64,000 nt of DNA from JAOPZW01 sp963851295 (GCA_963851295.1 CAWKOS010000006.1:1-64000); one strand, 5' to 3'. Shown: positions 1 through 8,919, numbered from the stretch's first letter. Numbers and translations: made by a program. Notes: a model not told the origin generated them from the letters alone.

Positions 1-56
1 CGCCGGTCGGTCACACCCGTCCTGGCTGCGTAGGGGGCGAAGTCGCCGCGGCCGGC

Positions 57-1499
57 TCAGGCGGTCGGCTGCCCCCGCGCCGCCGTGAACCCCGGCAGCT
101 CGAAGCTGATCGTGGTGCCCTCGCCGAGCACCGACTCGGCCCAGATGCGCCCGCCGTGCGCCTCGACGATCGCGCGGGCGATCGCCAACCCGAGGCCGCT
201 GCCGCCGCGGTCGCGCGAGCGGCTCTGCTCGGCGCGGTAGAAGCGCTCGAAGATGTGCGGCAGGTGCTCGGGCTCGATGCCGGGTCCGGCGTCGGCGACG
301 GAGAACACCAAGTGGCCGTCTCGAGGCTCGACGGCGACGTCGATGCGGTCGTCACGGGTCGTGTGCAGTACCGCGTTGCGTACGAGGTTGCGCAGCACCT
401 GCGTCAGCCGGTCGGGATCGGCGTCGAGCGTGCCGCTGATGGCGGTGAGGTGGAAGTCGCGCTCGCCAAACAGCGGCAGGTCGCGGCGGAGATCCTCGAG
501 GAAGTCGTCGAGGTCGATCGGTTGTGGCTCGACCAGGCGGCCCGCTTCGGCGCCGGCGAGCGTGAGCATGTCGCCGACAAGCCGATCCAACTCGTCCAGG
601 CGCCGCAGCAGCGTCACGGTGGCCTCATGGCGGCGCGCCTGGTCGTGCTCGCGATCGAGCAACTCGACCTGGGCGCGCAACACGGCGAGTGGTGTTCGCA
701 GCTCGTGCGAGGCATCGGAGACAAAGTCGCGCTGGCGGGCAAAGGCCCGCTCCAGGCGATCGAGCATGCGATCGAACGCGCCACCGAGCACGCCGACCTC
801 GCCGCGTGTCCCGCTGGTGCCGGAGCGCCGCGACAGGTCGCCTGCGTCGACCTCGGCGGCGACGTGCGTGATCCGCCGCAGGGGGCGCGCGATCACGGTG
901 GCGATCCCGATCCCGGCCACGACGGAGAGCAGCAGGGCGAGCGTGCCGACGAGAACGAAGGTGCGCAGCAGGCTGTCCTGGGCGTCGTGCACGCTGCTGA
1001 GCGGGTCGGCGATCTGCAGCGTCCCCACGCGCCGCGAGTGGTCATCGATCGGTTCCGTGAGGACGCGCATGCGCCCGGCTTCGGGCACGTCGGCGCTGGC
1101 GAGACCGGGCGGGGCGTTTATCACGCCGCGGCCGCTGGCCGCTTGGGCCTCGTCGTCGTCCTCGAGCTCTTGCTGGAGGATGCGCGGCTGGTTGGTGACC
1201 GGCGTACCGCCGGCGACGTCGATGATGAAGATCCGCGCCGCAGGGTGGTAGCGCTGCGCGTCGAGGAACCGCCGCGCCGTCTGCTCGACCGCCGCCGGCG
1301 TGGAGAGGTCGGTGCCGGCACGCAGCTGGTCCCATTCGGCGACCTGCGTGCGCAGGTCCTCGTCGATGCGATCACGCAGCCGCGAGCCGGTGCCGCGATA
1401 CACCGCCAGGAAGGTCAGGCCGAGCGCCAGCGCGGTGATCAGCGCGATCGCGACGGCGAGCCGAGCGCGCAGACCGCCCGGCACAAGCCGTGCGCTCAC
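57..1499 (-). CDS. Sensor histidine kinase (HAMP, HisKA, HATPase)
   Basis: A 480-residue membrane sensor kinase. A first membrane segment lies near residues 12-35, an extracytoplasmic sensor region follows to about 178, and a second membrane segment at about 180-203 leads into a HAMP linker. The HisKA box SDASHELRTP puts the phosphorylated His near residue 265. The HATPase part shows an N box (RNLVRNAVLH) and a G box ending GSGLGLAIARAIVEAHGG. The GTG start overlaps the stop of the upstream response regulator by 4 bp, so the pair is translationally coupled. The signal is unknown. The adjacent divergent redox/metal operon suggests envelope redox or metal stress, which is inference only. Confidence 0.93.
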   Translation of the reverse strand: MSARLVPGGLRARLAVAIALITALALGLTFLAVYRGTGSRLRDRIDEDLRTQVAEWDQLRAGTDLSTPAAVEQTARRFLDAQRYHPAARIFIIDVAGGTPVTNQPRILQQELEDDDEAQAASGRGVINAPPGLASADVPEAGRMRVLTEPIDDHSRRVGTLQIADPLSSVHDAQDSLLRTFVLVGTLALLLSVVAGIGIATVIARPLRRITHVAAEVDAGDLSRRSGTSGTRGEVGVLGGAFDRMLDRLERAFARQRDFVSDASHELRTPLAVLRAQVELLDREHDQARRHEATVTLLRRLDELDRLVGDMLTLAGAEAGRLVEPQPIDLDDFLEDLRRDLPLFGERDFHLTAISGTLDADPDRLTQVLRNLVRNAVLHTTRDDRIDVAVEPRDGHLVFSVADAGPGIEPEHLPHIFERFYRAEQSRSRDRGGSGLGLAIARAIVEAHGGRIWAESVLGEGTTISFELPGFTAARGQPTA

Positions 1500-2182
1500 G
1501 AGGAGCGCCGCAGCCGGTAGCCGACGTTGCGGACTGTTTCGATCGGCCCGCCGTCCTCGCCGGCGCCGAGCTTCCTGCGCAGGTAGCCGATGTAGACCTC
1601 CAGCACCTTGGTGCCAGGGTCGAAGTCATAGCCCCAGACGGCGTTGAGGATCTGCTCGCGCGAGAGCACCTGGTCGGGGTGGCGCGCCAGATACGCCAGC
1701 AGCTCGAACTCCCGTGCGGTGAGTTGGACCTCATGGCCGTCGTGCTCGACGCGCCGCGTGCGCAGGTCCAGCCGCACGTCGCCGGCTTCCAGCACCGATG
1801 CCTCGCGCTGGCTTGGCTGGCGCAGCTGCGCACGAACCCGCGCGAGCAGCTCCTCAAAGGAGAACGGCTTGGTCACGTAGTCGTTGGCGCCGCGGTCCAG
1901 GCCCTCGACGCGCTGCTCGATCGCGCCGCGCGCGGTGAGGACGATCACCGGCAGCTCAGGCTTGCGCCCGCGGATCGCGTCGAGCACCTCCAGGCCGCTC
2001 TTGCCCGGGAGCATGACGTCCAGCAGCACCAGCCCATAGTCGCCGGTGAGCGCCTCGAGCTCGCCGCGCTCGCCGTCATGGGTGACCGTCACGGCGTAGC
2101 CCTCGGCGCCGAGCGCCTGCTCGATGAACCCGGCGAGCGTGCGCTCATCCTCAACGACCAGGATTCTCATCTCGAGGGCCAT
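1496..2182 (-). CDS. OmpR/PhoB-family response regulator
   Basis: A receiver domain starts at MRILVVEDE and carries the phospho-acceptor Asp in LVLLDVMLPG, about residue 55. A winged-helix DNA-binding domain follows, with the typical ends LTAREFELLAYLARHPDQVL and a YLRRKLG/VRNVGYRLR wing. I chose ATG at 2182 (MALEMRIL); ATG at 2170 is the alternative, and a longer frame upstream has no family match. Its stop overlaps the start of the histidine kinase by 4 bp, so the two form one cognate system. The divergent intergenic region holds a 7-bp inverted repeat that could be its operator. Confidence 0.93.
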   Translation of the reverse strand: MALEMRILVVEDERTLAGFIEQALGAEGYAVTVTHDGERGELEALTGDYGLVLLDVMLPGKSGLEVLDAIRGRKPELPVIVLTARGAIEQRVEGLDRGANDYVTKPFSFEELLARVRAQLRQPSQREASVLEAGDVRLDLRTRRVEHDGHEVQLTAREFELLAYLARHPDQVLSREQILNAVWGYDFDPGTKVLEVYIGYLRRKLGAGEDGGPIETVRNVGYRLRRSS

Positions 2183-2266
2183 GCTAAGCGCCCTCAGCGT
2201 CGCCAGCGGCCGGGTAAGAGGCTTCTGACCAGGCACTAACTGGGCGCTTGCGCGCCCGATCGAGCC

Positions 2267-2288
2267 CGACGACTGATGATCGTCGTCG
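2267..2288. promoter_or_regulatory. Inverted repeat in divergent intergenic region
   Basis: CGACGAC and its complement GTCGTCG are separated by 8 nt. The repeat lies between the response regulator (minus) and the flavin/ferric-reductase operon (plus). The 275-bp gap has no convincing gene. An operator for the neighbouring regulator is plausible; a plain hairpin is the alternative. Confidence 0.3.
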
Positions 2289-2457
2289 CGACCGGGGCGC
2301 GACGGACTGACGAACCTCGCGGAGTAGCCATTCCGACGACAGCTGACGCGTGCGCGGCGGCGGGCAACCGCACTCCGCGAGCCGCCGCCCGCTCGTGTAA
2401 GGACGCTCCTGACCCGTCGCTTACCTGGCTCTCGTCAGCGCCCACCACGATCGAGCC

Positions 2458-2670
2458 ATGACCGACAAGGCCCGCATCAAGATCGCCGCCGTCGTGACCG
2501 CGCTGTTCCTCGCCGCCGTCTCCCTGGCCGGCATCGCCACCCGAACCGATGCGCCGAAGGCAGCCTCGGCCGCACCCGCCCCGGCGGCAGTCCAGCAGCC
2601 CACGACCGCGGCCCCTGCGTCGCCGGCCGGTGAGTACGAGGACGGAGAGGAGGGCGAGCACCATGACTGA
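2458..2670 (+). CDS. Small single-pass membrane/secreted protein, unknown
   Basis: A 70-residue protein. A Lys/Arg-containing N-terminus is followed by one hydrophobic helix at about residues 8-28, then an Ala/Pro/Thr-rich linker and an acidic tail ending GEEGEHHD. Its stop lies inside the start of the next small gene (8-bp overlap), and that gene overlaps apbE. It is therefore the first gene of a coupled unit with the flavin transferase and a heme membrane protein. The tail Asp/Glu/His residues could bind metal, but no family is recognised. Confidence 0.6.
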   Translation: MTDKARIKIAAVVTALFLAAVSLAGIATRTDAPKAASAAPAPAAVQQPTTAAPASPAGEYEDGEEGEHHD

Positions 2671-2911
2671 TCACGCCGCCCCGACCCGGACCCAGGCGAG
2701 CGCGCGCCGTCCCGCGCTGTCGCAGACGATCCTCAGCGTCGCGGCGACCGCGACCGCCGTCGCCGCGCTCATCTGGTCGGCGCTGTTCTACGACGCCACC
2801 CGCAATCACGCAGCCGCGCTGCACGCGACCCCCACCCAACCCGCGCCTGCGGCGACCGGTGCAGCCCAGCCGGCACCCACCGTCGCGCCCGTCACCACCC
2901 GCACATCATGA
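2663..2911 (+). CDS. Small membrane-anchored Ala/Pro-rich protein, unknown
   Basis: An 82-residue protein with one membrane helix at about residues 22-44 and an Ala/Pro/Thr-rich tail. I start it at ATG 2663; an in-frame extension upstream is Arg/Pro-rich shadow sequence. Its stop overlaps the apbE start by 4 bp (ATGA). I see no flavinylation motif in it, so it is not an obvious FMN acceptor. It may be a small partner of the ferric-reductase-like protein downstream, which is inferred from the operon only. Confidence 0.55.
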   Translation: MTDHAAPTRTQASARRPALSQTILSVAATATAVAALIWSALFYDATRNHAAALHATPTQPAPAATGAAQPAPTVAPVTTRTS

Positions 2912-3876
2912 CCGCGCCATTCACAGAGCACGAGCATCACTTCGACGTCTTCGGCACCCAGGTTCGACTGCTCGTCGGCGCTCCCGCCGGCGAGCCGCTC
3001 CCCGCCCGGCTCGCCGCGCTACGCGTGCAGCGAACGATGAGCAACCTCCATGCCAAGCTGACGCGCTTCGAGCCCGGCAGCGAGCTGTCTCGACTCAACG
3101 CACGCTCCGGCCAACCGATCGCAGTCTCATCGACCCTGTTGAACGCCGTCCACGCGGCGATCTTCGCCGCCGAGGTCAGCGAGGGACTCGTCGATCCCAC
3201 GATCACGCCGCATCTGGAGCGGGCCGGCTACGCGCGATCGCGCGCGGGGGAGCCGCCCGCGGACCTGCGCGCCGCGCTGGAAACCGCGCCGCGACGCCGG
3301 CCCGCCGCGCGAGCGCCCCGCAGCGGCTGGGAGCGCCTCGTCATCGACCCTGAAGACGGCACCGTCCAGTTGCCCTCCGGGACGCGTCTGGACCTTGGGG
3401 GAAGCGCCAAGGGCCTGGCCGTCGACATCGCGGCGCGGATGCTCGCCGACCGGCCGACGTTCGCGATCGACGCCGGCGGCGACATCCGCCTCGGCGGCAC
3501 CGCCCGGGTGCCGCGGACAATCAACATCGCCCACCCGCTCACCAACACCAACGCGCACCTCTTCACCCTCCATGACGGCGCCGTCGCAACCAGCGGCCTG
3601 CGCACCCGCATCTGGAAGACCGCCGCGGGCCACGCCCACCACCTCATCGACCCATCAACGGGCGAGCCGGCATGGACCGGCGTCATCCAGGCCACCGCGT
3701 TGGCACACACCGCCCTGGAGGCCGAGACGCTCGCCAAGGTCGCACTGCTGCGCGGCCCGCACGCCGGACGCCGCGTGCTCGAACGCCACGGCGGCGGCGC
3801 GCTGATCCTCGACGACGGCGAACTGCTGCTCGTCGGCGCGCTCGCGACCACACCGCACGGGCTGGTGGCGGCATGA
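2908..3876 (+). CDS. apbE: FAD:protein FMN transferase, ApbE family
   Basis: A 322-residue protein that should attach FMN from FAD covalently to Thr/Ser of a target flavoprotein outside the membrane, using Mg2+. Family motifs visible are LDLGGSAKGLAVD, FAIDAGGDIRLGG, VATSGLR and HHLIDPSTGEP. No clear signal peptide is seen, unlike many ApbE proteins. It overlaps the preceding small gene and the following ferric-reductase-like gene by 4 bp each. No FMN-binding-domain protein is encoded nearby, so the substrate is either elsewhere or unusual. Confidence 0.92.
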   Translation: MTAPFTEHEHHFDVFGTQVRLLVGAPAGEPLPARLAALRVQRTMSNLHAKLTRFEPGSELSRLNARSGQPIAVSSTLLNAVHAAIFAAEVSEGLVDPTITPHLERAGYARSRAGEPPADLRAALETAPRRRPAARAPRSGWERLVIDPEDGTVQLPSGTRLDLGGSAKGLAVDIAARMLADRPTFAIDAGGDIRLGGTARVPRTINIAHPLTNTNAHLFTLHDGAVATSGLRTRIWKTAAGHAHHLIDPSTGEPAWTGVIQATALAHTALEAETLAKVALLRGPHAGRRVLERHGGGALILDDGELLLVGALATTPHGLVAA

Positions 3877-4484
3877 CCACCGACCCGACCCAGCAGGTGT
3901 TCTGGCTGGCCAGCCGCGCTGTCGGCATCGTCGCGATCGCGCTGCTGGGGATCTCCGTCGCGCTCGGGCTGGCGATGTCCACCAAGCTGCTTCGCCGCCC
4001 CGGCCTGCCCGCCAAGCTCAAGCGCTTCCATGAAGCCTCGACCCTCGTCACGCTCGCCCTGATCGTCGCGCACGCCGGGCTGCTGCTGGCCGACGGCTAC
4101 CTGCGACCGGGGCTCGCCGGCGTGGCGCTGCCCTTCCACCTCTCCTACCGGCCGCTGTGGACGGGCACCGGGATCATCGCCGCCTGGCTTGCCGCGATCC
4201 TCGGGCTGAGCTTCTACGCGCGCAAGTGGATCGGCGCGAAGACCTGGCGCTGGCTGCATCGCTGGACACTGGCCGTCTACGTCCTCGCGGTCGCTCACGC
4301 CATCGGCGCCGGCACCGACGGCCGCTCGACCTGGATGCTGGCGATGCTCACGCTGCTCACCGCGCCGATCGTCTTCGCCTTCACCTACCGCATGCTCCCG
4401 ACCGCGGCACGCCAGCGACCGCCGCAAGCGGCACGTCAACCCGTCCGCCGCCATGCCGCGCCGAGCGGAGCGCCAGGCGCGTGA
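3873..4484 (+). CDS. Ferric reductase-like transmembrane heme protein
   Basis: About 203 residues with five to six membrane segments. Two pairs of His sit in helices about 14 and 13 residues apart (FHE...VAHAG and WLHRW...VAHAI), the usual bis-heme pattern of the ferric reductase/MsrQ/NOX membrane domain. The protein has no FAD/NAD-binding half, so it probably passes electrons between a quinone pool or partner flavoprotein and an outside acceptor. ATG 3873 overlaps the apbE stop (ATGA). The pairing with ApbE suggests an extracytosolic flavin electron-transfer module. Confidence 0.82.
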   Translation: MTTDPTQQVFWLASRAVGIVAIALLGISVALGLAMSTKLLRRPGLPAKLKRFHEASTLVTLALIVAHAGLLLADGYLRPGLAGVALPFHLSYRPLWTGTGIIAAWLAAILGLSFYARKWIGAKTWRWLHRWTLAVYVLAVAHAIGAGTDGRSTWMLAMLTLLTAPIVFAFTYRMLPTAARQRPPQAARQPVRRHAAPSGAPGA

Positions 4485-4569
4485 ACCGCCCAACGATCAG
4501 GGACTTCCCCGGACTCCGCCGCGGCCGGGCACGGATGGCGACACGACAGGCGCGCGTCATGCTCGACCA

Positions 4570-6471
4570 GTGACGTCCCCGGCGACATCCCATCAGCGTG
4601 CGCGCATCCGCGCGTCTCTGCACAAGCTCGCGGAGTCCCGCGCGCAGATCCTCGCTGTGATCGCCGTCGTCGCGATCGCCGCCGGATTCCTGCTGCACGC
4701 GCTCGGCGCAGGAGACGCCGGGCACCAGGTGTGGCGGGCCGCGGTGGCGCTGCTTGCCGCCGAGCTCGCGTTCGAGGTCGGCCGCACCATCGTCGTCGAT
4801 CATCACCTCGGCGTCGACACGATCGCGCTCGTCGCGATGGTCGGGGCGCTGGCGCTCGGCGAGGAACTCGCCGGCGCGGTCATCGGCCTGATGTTCACCG
4901 GCGGCGCGGCGCTCGAGGCCGCGGCATCCCGCCGCGCGCGCCGCGAGCTGACGCTTCTGGTCCAGCGCGCACCGCGCGTCGCCCAACTGCGGATCGACGG
5001 CGGGATCGAAGAGGTGCCGATCGACCGCGTCCGCACCGGGGACACGGTCCTCGTGCGCACGGGAGAGGTCGTGCCCGTCGACGGCACCGTGGTCGGCGAC
5101 GAGGCCGTCGTCGACACCAGCACGCTCAGCGGCGAGCCGCTACCAGTGACGCTGCGCGCCGGGATGGGCGTGATGAGCGGCAGCGTCAACGCCGGCGGCC
5201 CGTTCGACGTGCGCGCCGACCGCCCCGCGGCCGAGAGCGCGTACGCCGCGCTCGTGCGGCTCGTCGAGCAGGCACAGGCCCAGCGCGCCCCGTTCGTGCG
5301 GATGGCCGACCGCTACGCCGGCATCTTCCTGCCCATCACGCTCGTGGTCGCCGGCCTGGCGTGGGCGCTCAGCGGCGACCCCGTACGGGCGCTGGCGGTC
5401 GTGGTCGTCGCGACGCCGTGCCCGCTCATCCTCGCCGCACCGATCGCGCTCGTCTCCGGCCTGTCACGCGCCGCGCGCAACGGCATCATCGTCAAGGGCG
5501 CCGGCGCGATAGAGACCCTCGGCGAGGCGCGCACCGTGCTCTTCGACAAGACCGGCACCTTGACGGTCGGCACCCCGGAAGTCCGAGAGATCGTCACCCT
5601 CAACGGTCTGGCCAGAGGCGAAGTCCTGCGGCTCGCCGCGTCCGTCGACCGCCTCTCCGCCCACGTGCTCGGCCAGGCTCTCGTCCGCGCGGCCCAGGAA
5701 TCCGCGCTTGACCTGACGATGCCCAGCGACGTGGACGAGGAGCCCGGGCAGGGGATCGCCGGCACGGTCGACGGCCGTCGCATCGCCGTCGGCAGCCGCG
5801 CCTTCCTGCGCGCCCAACGGTACGACCCCGACGCCGTCGCCGGCGCCTCGCTGGCCACCGGTCGCGGCTCCGGCGAGGCCCACGTGCTCGTCGGCATCGA
5901 CGGCGAGCCCGCAGGCGTGATCGTGATGGCCGACGAGCTGCGCCCCGACGCCGACCGCATCGTCGACCGCCTGCGCCGGGAGGGCGTGCGCCACGTCGCG
6001 ATGGTCTCCGGCGACCGCGCCTCGGTCGCACAGCGGATCGGCGACGCGCTCGGCGTCGACCGCGTCTACGCCGAGCAGTCGCCCGAGGACAAGCTCGAGG
6101 TCGTCCGCACACTGCGCAACGACCCGGCGCTGACCCCCGTGATCATGGTCGGCGACGGCGTCAACGACGCGCCGGCGCTGGCGATCGCCGATCTGGGCAT
6201 CGCGATGGGTGCTGCGGGCGCCACGGTCTCCTCCGAGACCGCCGACGCCGTCATCACTGTCGACCGCGTCGACCGCGTCGCCGACGCCGTCCACATCGGG
6301 CGCCGAGCGCTGTTCATCGCCCGCCAGAGCGTTCTCGCCGGCATGGGGCTGAGCATCGCCGCGATGGGCGTCGCGGCCGCCGGTTACCTCCAGCCGGTCG
6401 CCGGCGCGCTCTTCCAGGAGGTCGTCGACGTCGCGGTCATCCTCAATGCGCTGCGGGCATTGCGCGGATAG
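4570..6471 (+). CDS. P1B-type heavy-metal translocating ATPase with TPCP motif
   Basis: A metal-efflux P-type ATPase of about 633 residues from GTG 4570; an upstream in-frame ATG at 4453 lies inside the previous gene. It has the actuator STLSGEP, phosphorylation site DKTGTLT (Asp about residue 326), SAHVLG in the nucleotide domain and GDGVNDAPAL. The membrane metal site reads TPCP at about residues 282-285, not CPC or SPC. From memory, TPCP marks the P1B-5 group (Nia-type Ni/Fe exporters), which usually has a C-terminal hemerythrin domain; that domain is absent here. No N-terminal HMA domain is seen. Substrate is probably Fe2+, Ni2+ or Co2+ (inference). Confidence 0.9.
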   Translation: MTSPATSHQRARIRASLHKLAESRAQILAVIAVVAIAAGFLLHALGAGDAGHQVWRAAVALLAAELAFEVGRTIVVDHHLGVDTIALVAMVGALALGEELAGAVIGLMFTGGAALEAAASRRARRELTLLVQRAPRVAQLRIDGGIEEVPIDRVRTGDTVLVRTGEVVPVDGTVVGDEAVVDTSTLSGEPLPVTLRAGMGVMSGSVNAGGPFDVRADRPAAESAYAALVRLVEQAQAQRAPFVRMADRYAGIFLPITLVVAGLAWALSGDPVRALAVVVVATPCPLILAAPIALVSGLSRAARNGIIVKGAGAIETLGEARTVLFDKTGTLTVGTPEVREIVTLNGLARGEVLRLAASVDRLSAHVLGQALVRAAQESALDLTMPSDVDEEPGQGIAGTVDGRRIAVGSRAFLRAQRYDPDAVAGASLATGRGSGEAHVLVGIDGEPAGVIVMADELRPDADRIVDRLRREGVRHVAMVSGDRASVAQRIGDALGVDRVYAEQSPEDKLEVVRTLRNDPALTPVIMVGDGVNDAPALAIADLGIAMGAAGATVSSETADAVITVDRVDRVADAVHIGRRALFIARQSVLAGMGLSIAAMGVAAAGYLQPVAGALFQEVVDVAVILNALRALRG

Positions 6472-6472
6472 C

Positions 6473-7657
6473 TCATTCGACGACGCGCAGCGCGCCGGAG
6501 AGGTCGGTGCGGCGCAGGCGGCGTAGCGTCAGCAGCGGCGCGGCGGCAACCATGAGCGTCCCGGTGACGAGCGCGAGCACGTAGGTGAACGGCGCCACCG
6601 AGGTGAGCGTCCCGATCTCGGGCATCGTCTCGGGCATGTTGGTGTTGATGAGCCACGAGAGCAGAGCGCGGCCGCCGGCAATGCCGACGGCGGTGCCGAG
6701 AGCGCCGATGATCACGGCCTCGACGACGCCGCCGCGGATGACGCGCGCGACCGTCACGCCGTGAGCGAACTGCGTGGCGTGCTCGCGGACGCGCTCCTCT
6801 GCGTTGATCGCCGTCGCGTTGTAGGCGATGAGCAGCGCCATCGCGGCGGCGATCGCGACGGTGATGAGCAGGATCTCGTTGAACTGCTCCATGCGCTGGT
6901 CGACCGCCTCGGTGGTTGCCGCGGCGCCCTGCACGGCGGCGACATCGGGCCGGCGCAGGAGCTCGGCCTTGACGTCGTCGGCGGTCCGGCCGGCCGCTGG
7001 GACGACGGAGATGCGGTTGACGAGCCCGGTTGCGTGCAGGCGTGCTGCTGCCGGGGCATTCACGTATGCCAGGAAGCGCAGCGGGCTCGTGTGGATGGCG
7101 GTCACGGGCAGCGTCGTCGTGGCAAGCCGGAAGGTCGTCGGTCCAGTCGGGACCGGATGCACCACGCTGACGCGGTCGCCGACCGATACGTGCAGGTCGA
7201 TCGCCGCGCGCCGCGCGATGACCAGCCCGGGTTGCAGGGCTGGCAGCGTGCCGTCGCGGAGCGTCGGATGCCAGATCGGGCGTTGGTCGCCGAGCGCCTC
7301 GAGCGACACTTCTATGCGCCGCGGGCCGGACGCGAGCGTAGAAGCCAGCCGCAGCGACGTCTGGCTCCTCCCGACGCTCGACGCGCCCGCGATGCCCCGA
7401 ACGCTCGTGCTGCGCGGCGACTGCGGGGACACGAGGTCGACGGTCAGGCGCTGCGGTGAGCCGGCGAGCGCTTCCCGGCGGCTCGCGGCAAGCGTCGCGT
7501 CGAAGGAGTCCATGACCCCGGCGAGCGCGATCACGATCGTCACGACCGCCCCGATCCCAAGGAGCGTCATCAGCGTGCGGCGCGGCGTGCGCAGGACGTT
7601 GCGCAGTGGGAGGTTGGCCAGCGCGCCCCCGGCACGCGCACGCCCCGCACAAGCCAC
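6473..7657 (-). CDS. ABC exporter permease, C-terminal FtsX half (frame-separated)
   Basis: This is the second half of an FtsX/MacB-type permease. It has a first helix after PLRNVLRTPRRTLMTLLGIG, a large extracytoplasmic domain, and a final FtsX domain with about three helices ending LRRLRRTDLSGALRVVE. It overlaps the preceding permease half by 88 bp in another frame, and homologous proteins carry both halves in one chain of about 800 residues. One extra G in the GGGGG run (plus-strand C run 7626-7630) would join them as VPGGALANLPL. So it is either a sequencing or real frameshift, or a separately translated half starting at ATG 7657. Confidence 0.8.
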   Translation of the reverse strand: MACAGRARAGGALANLPLRNVLRTPRRTLMTLLGIGAVVTIVIALAGVMDSFDATLAASRREALAGSPQRLTVDLVSPQSPRSTSVRGIAGASSVGRSQTSLRLASTLASGPRRIEVSLEALGDQRPIWHPTLRDGTLPALQPGLVIARRAAIDLHVSVGDRVSVVHPVPTGPTTFRLATTTLPVTAIHTSPLRFLAYVNAPAAARLHATGLVNRISVVPAAGRTADDVKAELLRRPDVAAVQGAAATTEAVDQRMEQFNEILLITVAIAAAMALLIAYNATAINAEERVREHATQFAHGVTVARVIRGGVVEAVIIGALGTAVGIAGGRALLSWLINTNMPETMPEIGTLTSVAPFTYVLALVTGTLMVAAAPLLTLRRLRRTDLSGALRVVE

Positions 7658-8916
7658 GCGAGGCCGCTGCTGCGCGCGGCGCGCGCGCCGACTCGGATCG
7701 CCTCGATCGGGGTAACGCGCAGCGCACGCCAGACCGGCACCGCGGCGGCGAGCAGTGGCAGCGCGAGCCCGAGCGCCGCGCCGCGCACGTAGATGTCCGT
7801 CTGGAAGCCCGCCCGCACGACCGGGAGCGGGAAGAACTGATCCATGACGCTGGCGAGCCAGGCGTCGGCCGCGAGCCCCACCGGGACGCCGAGCGCGACC
7901 CCGGCGACGGCGATCTGGGCGCTGAGCAGGAACGGGCGGCGCGCGAGCGCGCGCGGCGGGACGCCGAGCGCCATGCCGATCCCGATCTCGCGGCGCTGGG
8001 CCTCGACGGTGCGGCTGATGAGATTGAACGCGGCGAACGCTGCGGCGCCGAGCAGCAGAAACGCGAAGATGTCGAGCATCTGCTGATCGCCCTCGGCGTC
8101 CTTGTAGATCAGGCGATGCGCGGGCTCCTCGTCACGTGTGGTGAACGTGACGCCGGTCGACGGGAGCGCCCGGTGCAACGCCTTCGACAGGCGTGCTCGC
8201 ACGGCGGCCGGATCGGCGCCGGGTCGCATCCGCAGGACCAACTCATTGACGCGCCCCGGCTTGCCCGCGAGCGCCTGGGCGGTCCGTAGCGGCGCGAAGA
8301 GCACCGCGAACGCCGACTCGGCGCCGAAGTCGGCGCCCGGCGCGGTGACGATGAAGTACTCCGGCCCGAGCGCCTGCCCGGTATACGCCACGCGCTGCCC
8401 GCCGGCCAACGTCAGCTCCCCCGCCGGTGGCAGGTCGTAGTGGCGGGCGAAGTTGTGCTCGAGCGTCGCCTGCGGCAGCGGTGTCCCTGCGACGGGCGCA
8501 CGGCCGCGCCGCACGTCGATGTCGTCGACCCCGCTGTGAGGGGGTGTCCCGACGATCCGGCCCGGCACGATGATCGTGCGTCCCCGCGACGATGCGTCGA
8601 CCTGCGTCGGGACGACCAGCCGTTCGCTGGCGGCCGAGATCTCACCCGTGAGCGCGCTCTTCTCGAGCGCGTGGCGGAGTGTGCCCTCGGGGGCGGTGCT
8701 GCCCTCCACGAGCGAGGCGCGCAGATCGTGCATCCGCAACGCGGCGAAGCTCGCGTCCGCGGACCGCACGCGCCAGACCGACATGCTGCTCATCGCGGAG
8801 TACATCCCGACGCCGAGCGCGAGGAGCAGCCCGATCGACAGCACCTGGCCGCGGTGGCGCCGCGCGTCGCGGAGCGCCCAGCGGACCCACAGCCCTCCGC
8901 GGCGCCAGCGACGCAT
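7570..8916 (-). CDS. ABC exporter permease, N-terminal FtsX half
   Basis: A 448-residue frame with an N-terminal membrane anchor, a periplasmic-type MacB domain to about residue 270, and an FtsX domain of three to four helices ending WRALRVTPIEAIRVGARAA. The last ~30 residues (after VRGVRVPG) no longer look like the family and are the out-of-frame reading of the next half. The gene starts 3 bp after the ATPase gene stop, so ATPase and permease form one export system. Substrate unknown; FtsX-type systems move lipoproteins, peptides or drugs, or act mechanically on the envelope. Confidence 0.82.
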   Translation of the reverse strand: MRRWRRGGLWVRWALRDARRHRGQVLSIGLLLALGVGMYSAMSSMSVWRVRSADASFAALRMHDLRASLVEGSTAPEGTLRHALEKSALTGEISAASERLVVPTQVDASSRGRTIIVPGRIVGTPPHSGVDDIDVRRGRAPVAGTPLPQATLEHNFARHYDLPPAGELTLAGGQRVAYTGQALGPEYFIVTAPGADFGAESAFAVLFAPLRTAQALAGKPGRVNELVLRMRPGADPAAVRARLSKALHRALPSTGVTFTTRDEEPAHRLIYKDAEGDQQMLDIFAFLLLGAAAFAAFNLISRTVEAQRREIGIGMALGVPPRALARRPFLLSAQIAVAGVALGVPVGLAADAWLASVMDQFFPLPVVRAGFQTDIYVRGAALGLALPLLAAAVPVWRALRVTPIEAIRVGARAARSSGLAWLVRGVRVPGARWPTSHCATSCARRAAR

Positions 8917-8919
8917 CGC

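Noticed and set aside
156..1520. Long plus-strand frame opposite the first sensor kinase
   Set aside because: It mirrors the kinase codons of a GC-rich gene and encodes no recognisable domain.
3228..4493. 421-residue minus-strand frame opposite apbE and the heme protein
   Set aside because: Low-complexity Arg/Gly/Pro composition; both plus-strand genes are clearly real.
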